From Thermodesulfobacteriota bacterium (GTDB lineage: Bacteria; Desulfobacterota; BSN033; UBA1163), in assembly GCA_030017685.1 (NCBI GenBank), contig JASEHH010000005.1:1-64000 (forward strand): a stretch of DNA of 64,000 nt, read 5' to 3'. Shown here piece after piece: positions 62,565 to 64,000 of this stretch (position 1 is the first letter of the stretch; every line of letters starts with the position of its first letter). The notes under the pieces were generated by a model. The model was not told the origin of the DNA, did no database searches, and worked only from the letters and a program-made list of their open reading frames with translations. Position numbers and translations under genes: made by a program.

Positions 62565-63767
62565 TCAACCAATCTTAAAGACCATGGCGGCTCCGGTATC
62601 CCCTGCCGCGCACCCGGCCCACAGGCCATAGCCACCGCCCAGCAGGACGATCTCCTCGATCAATTCGGCGATAAGCCTTCCTGCAGTCGGTCCCTGTGGA
62701 TGGCCATAGATCATAGAATTTCCATAATTGTTCATCCAGTAGACATCCATCCCCATCATTTTGGCCATATAGATGTCATTCACCACAAAGGGGCTGTGCG
62801 TCTTGACGGCCTTGAGATCTTTTACGGTTAACCCTGCGTCTCTAAGGGCCATTTCAGAAGCAGGGACAGGCGCTTCTGCCATATAACCCTTTTTCGATCT
62901 CGCAAAACCATAGGAGAGAATTTGAATCTCGGTCTTCGAGTCCTCGCTCCACTCTTTCGCCTTTTCCCGTGTGGTGACAATAAAACCGCAGTTTCCATCC
63001 GCCGGATGAGTCTGGGAGCCAAAACTGTGAACGCCCCCTGGCTCGACCGGCGCCAGTTTGGCAAGGCCTTCGGCTGAGGTAGGTGTTATCCCCTCATCTT
63101 CTTCTATGAGTTTTACCCCTTTTTTACCTACTTTAACCTCCACAGGGAACATATATCTCTTCTGAAACGCCCGGTCATTGGCCGTGGAGTCAAGATATTG
63201 CTGATATCTCTTCAAAGTGACGGTGTCACACTCCTCTTTGGTAGCCCCGATCTTTTTAGCCACATTTTCAGCGGTCTGAATCATTTTGAAACCCGCCCAC
63301 GGGTCACTGTTGAAGTTATCCATCATCCAGTTTTCCGACACAACCTCTCCGCCAGGGCCGAGCGGATTCGGCCAGATCGTATGAGGACCGTTCGAACAAC
63401 GATCGGACAACAGGGCATATCCAGCCTGGTAAGCTCCGAGTTCGATGTTCTGGGCGGCGAGATAGATGGCGGTGGCTGAAGTGGTGCATGCCTGGTTGAT
63501 CATAAGGGCCGGCACGTCCTTTGCGCCTTCGACGAGCATGGCGGCCGACCAGGTATGGCTATAAAACATGTGGTGCTGGGCAATCGTGATCCCGTAGTAG
63601 AGATAGTCGATGATAGTAGGATCCAGTTTTCTCTTTTTGAACCACCTGTTGGCGGTTGCCGCTCCAAGGGAGATGGCATTTTCATTGGCAAGGCTTCCCT
63701 GCCAGCGGCAGAACGGGGAAGAGTAGTACCCTCGAAATGGAATATAGGCTTTGTTTAATCTGGTCAT
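62565..63767 (-). CDS. Thiolase family protein (acetyl-CoA acyltransferase-like)
   Basis: MINQACTTSATAIYLAAQNIELG (nucleophilic Cys), MIYGHPQGPTAGR, GGYGLWAGCAAGDTGAAMVF. Confidence 0.88.
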   Translation of the reverse strand: MTRLNKAYIPFRGYYSSPFCRWQGSLANENAISLGAATANRWFKKRKLDPTIIDYLYYGITIAQHHMFYSHTWSAAMLVEGAKDVPALMINQACTTSATAIYLAAQNIELGAYQAGYALLSDRCSNGPHTIWPNPLGPGGEVVSENWMMDNFNSDPWAGFKMIQTAENVAKKIGATKEECDTVTLKRYQQYLDSTANDRAFQKRYMFPVEVKVGKKGVKLIEEDEGITPTSAEGLAKLAPVEPGGVHSFGSQTHPADGNCGFIVTTREKAKEWSEDSKTEIQILSYGFARSKKGYMAEAPVPASEMALRDAGLTVKDLKAVKTHSPFVVNDIYMAKMMGMDVYWMNNYGNSMIYGHPQGPTAGRLIAELIEEIVLLGGGYGLWAGCAAGDTGAAMVFKIG

Positions 63768-63856
63768 CGTATTTCCTCCTTATTTTGGGAATCGTGAGGC
63801 GTGATTTGTTAAAAAATTTATGCGGATCAAGAATCACCAATCACCTCTCACTTTTT

Positions 63857-64000
63857 TTAATATTTATACCAGCCTCCTTTTGTTTTCCTTCCTAATTTTC
63901 CGGCACGGACCATTGACCTCAACAGGGTAGGGGTGGACCATTTGCTCTCCTTGTTCAATTCCTTGTAGAGGTATTCCGTCACATGAAGGGCAATGTCAGC
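63857..64000 (-). CDS. 3-hydroxyacyl-CoA dehydrogenase, C-terminal end, truncated by window edge
   Basis: - strand reads ADIALHVTEYLYKELNKESKWSTPTLLRSMVRAGKLGRKTKGGWYKY*, typical HAD C-terminus. Confidence 0.75.
   Translation of the reverse strand, partial: ADIALHVTEYLYKELNKESKWSTPTLLRSMVRAGKLGRKTKGGWYKY

Noticed and set aside
1-64000. tRNA, rRNA, prophage or defence-system loci
   Set aside because: None recognised by eye on either strand; a tRNAscan-SE/Infernal run would be needed to exclude small RNAs.

Overview
The window looks like a Desulfobacterota/deltaproteobacterial-type chromosome segment (taxonomy is inferred only). It holds housekeeping genes (rpmB, relA/spoT, a ttcA-like gene, an amidase) and a YbhGFSR-type ABC exporter. 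A + strand catabolic operon of about 14 kb (11.2-25.3 kb) encodes an XRE-cupin regulator, a TRAP transporter, an MmsA-type aldehyde dehydrogenase, a three-subunit molybdenum hydroxylase, an enamidase-like amidohydrolase, a 6-hydroxynicotinate-reductase-like protein, UPF0280 and DUF1185. There is a csp-rhlE pair and a CbiMQO/NikKLMQO-type nickel/cobalt uptake locus with CooT and DUF3842. A second catabolic block of about 21 kb lies on the - strand (38.9-60.9 kb), with a Liv ABC transporter, CoA-transferase, acyl-CoA ligase, four crotonases, two acyl-CoA dehydrogenases, a BKACE, and two thiolase-fold/DUF35 pairs. The best candidate for an undescribed system is the first operon. It resembles the Eubacterium barkeri nicotinate pathway (Mo-hydroxylase, Hnr, enamidase) but lacks the later fermentation genes and carries an MmsA-like enzyme that could convert 2-formylglutarate directly to glutaryl-CoA. 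It also carries an ApbE-superfamily UPF0280 protein that could flavinylate Hnr. Intergenic spacers are unusually rich in nested and phrase-like inverted repeats. All identifications come from reading sequence motifs; no database search was run.
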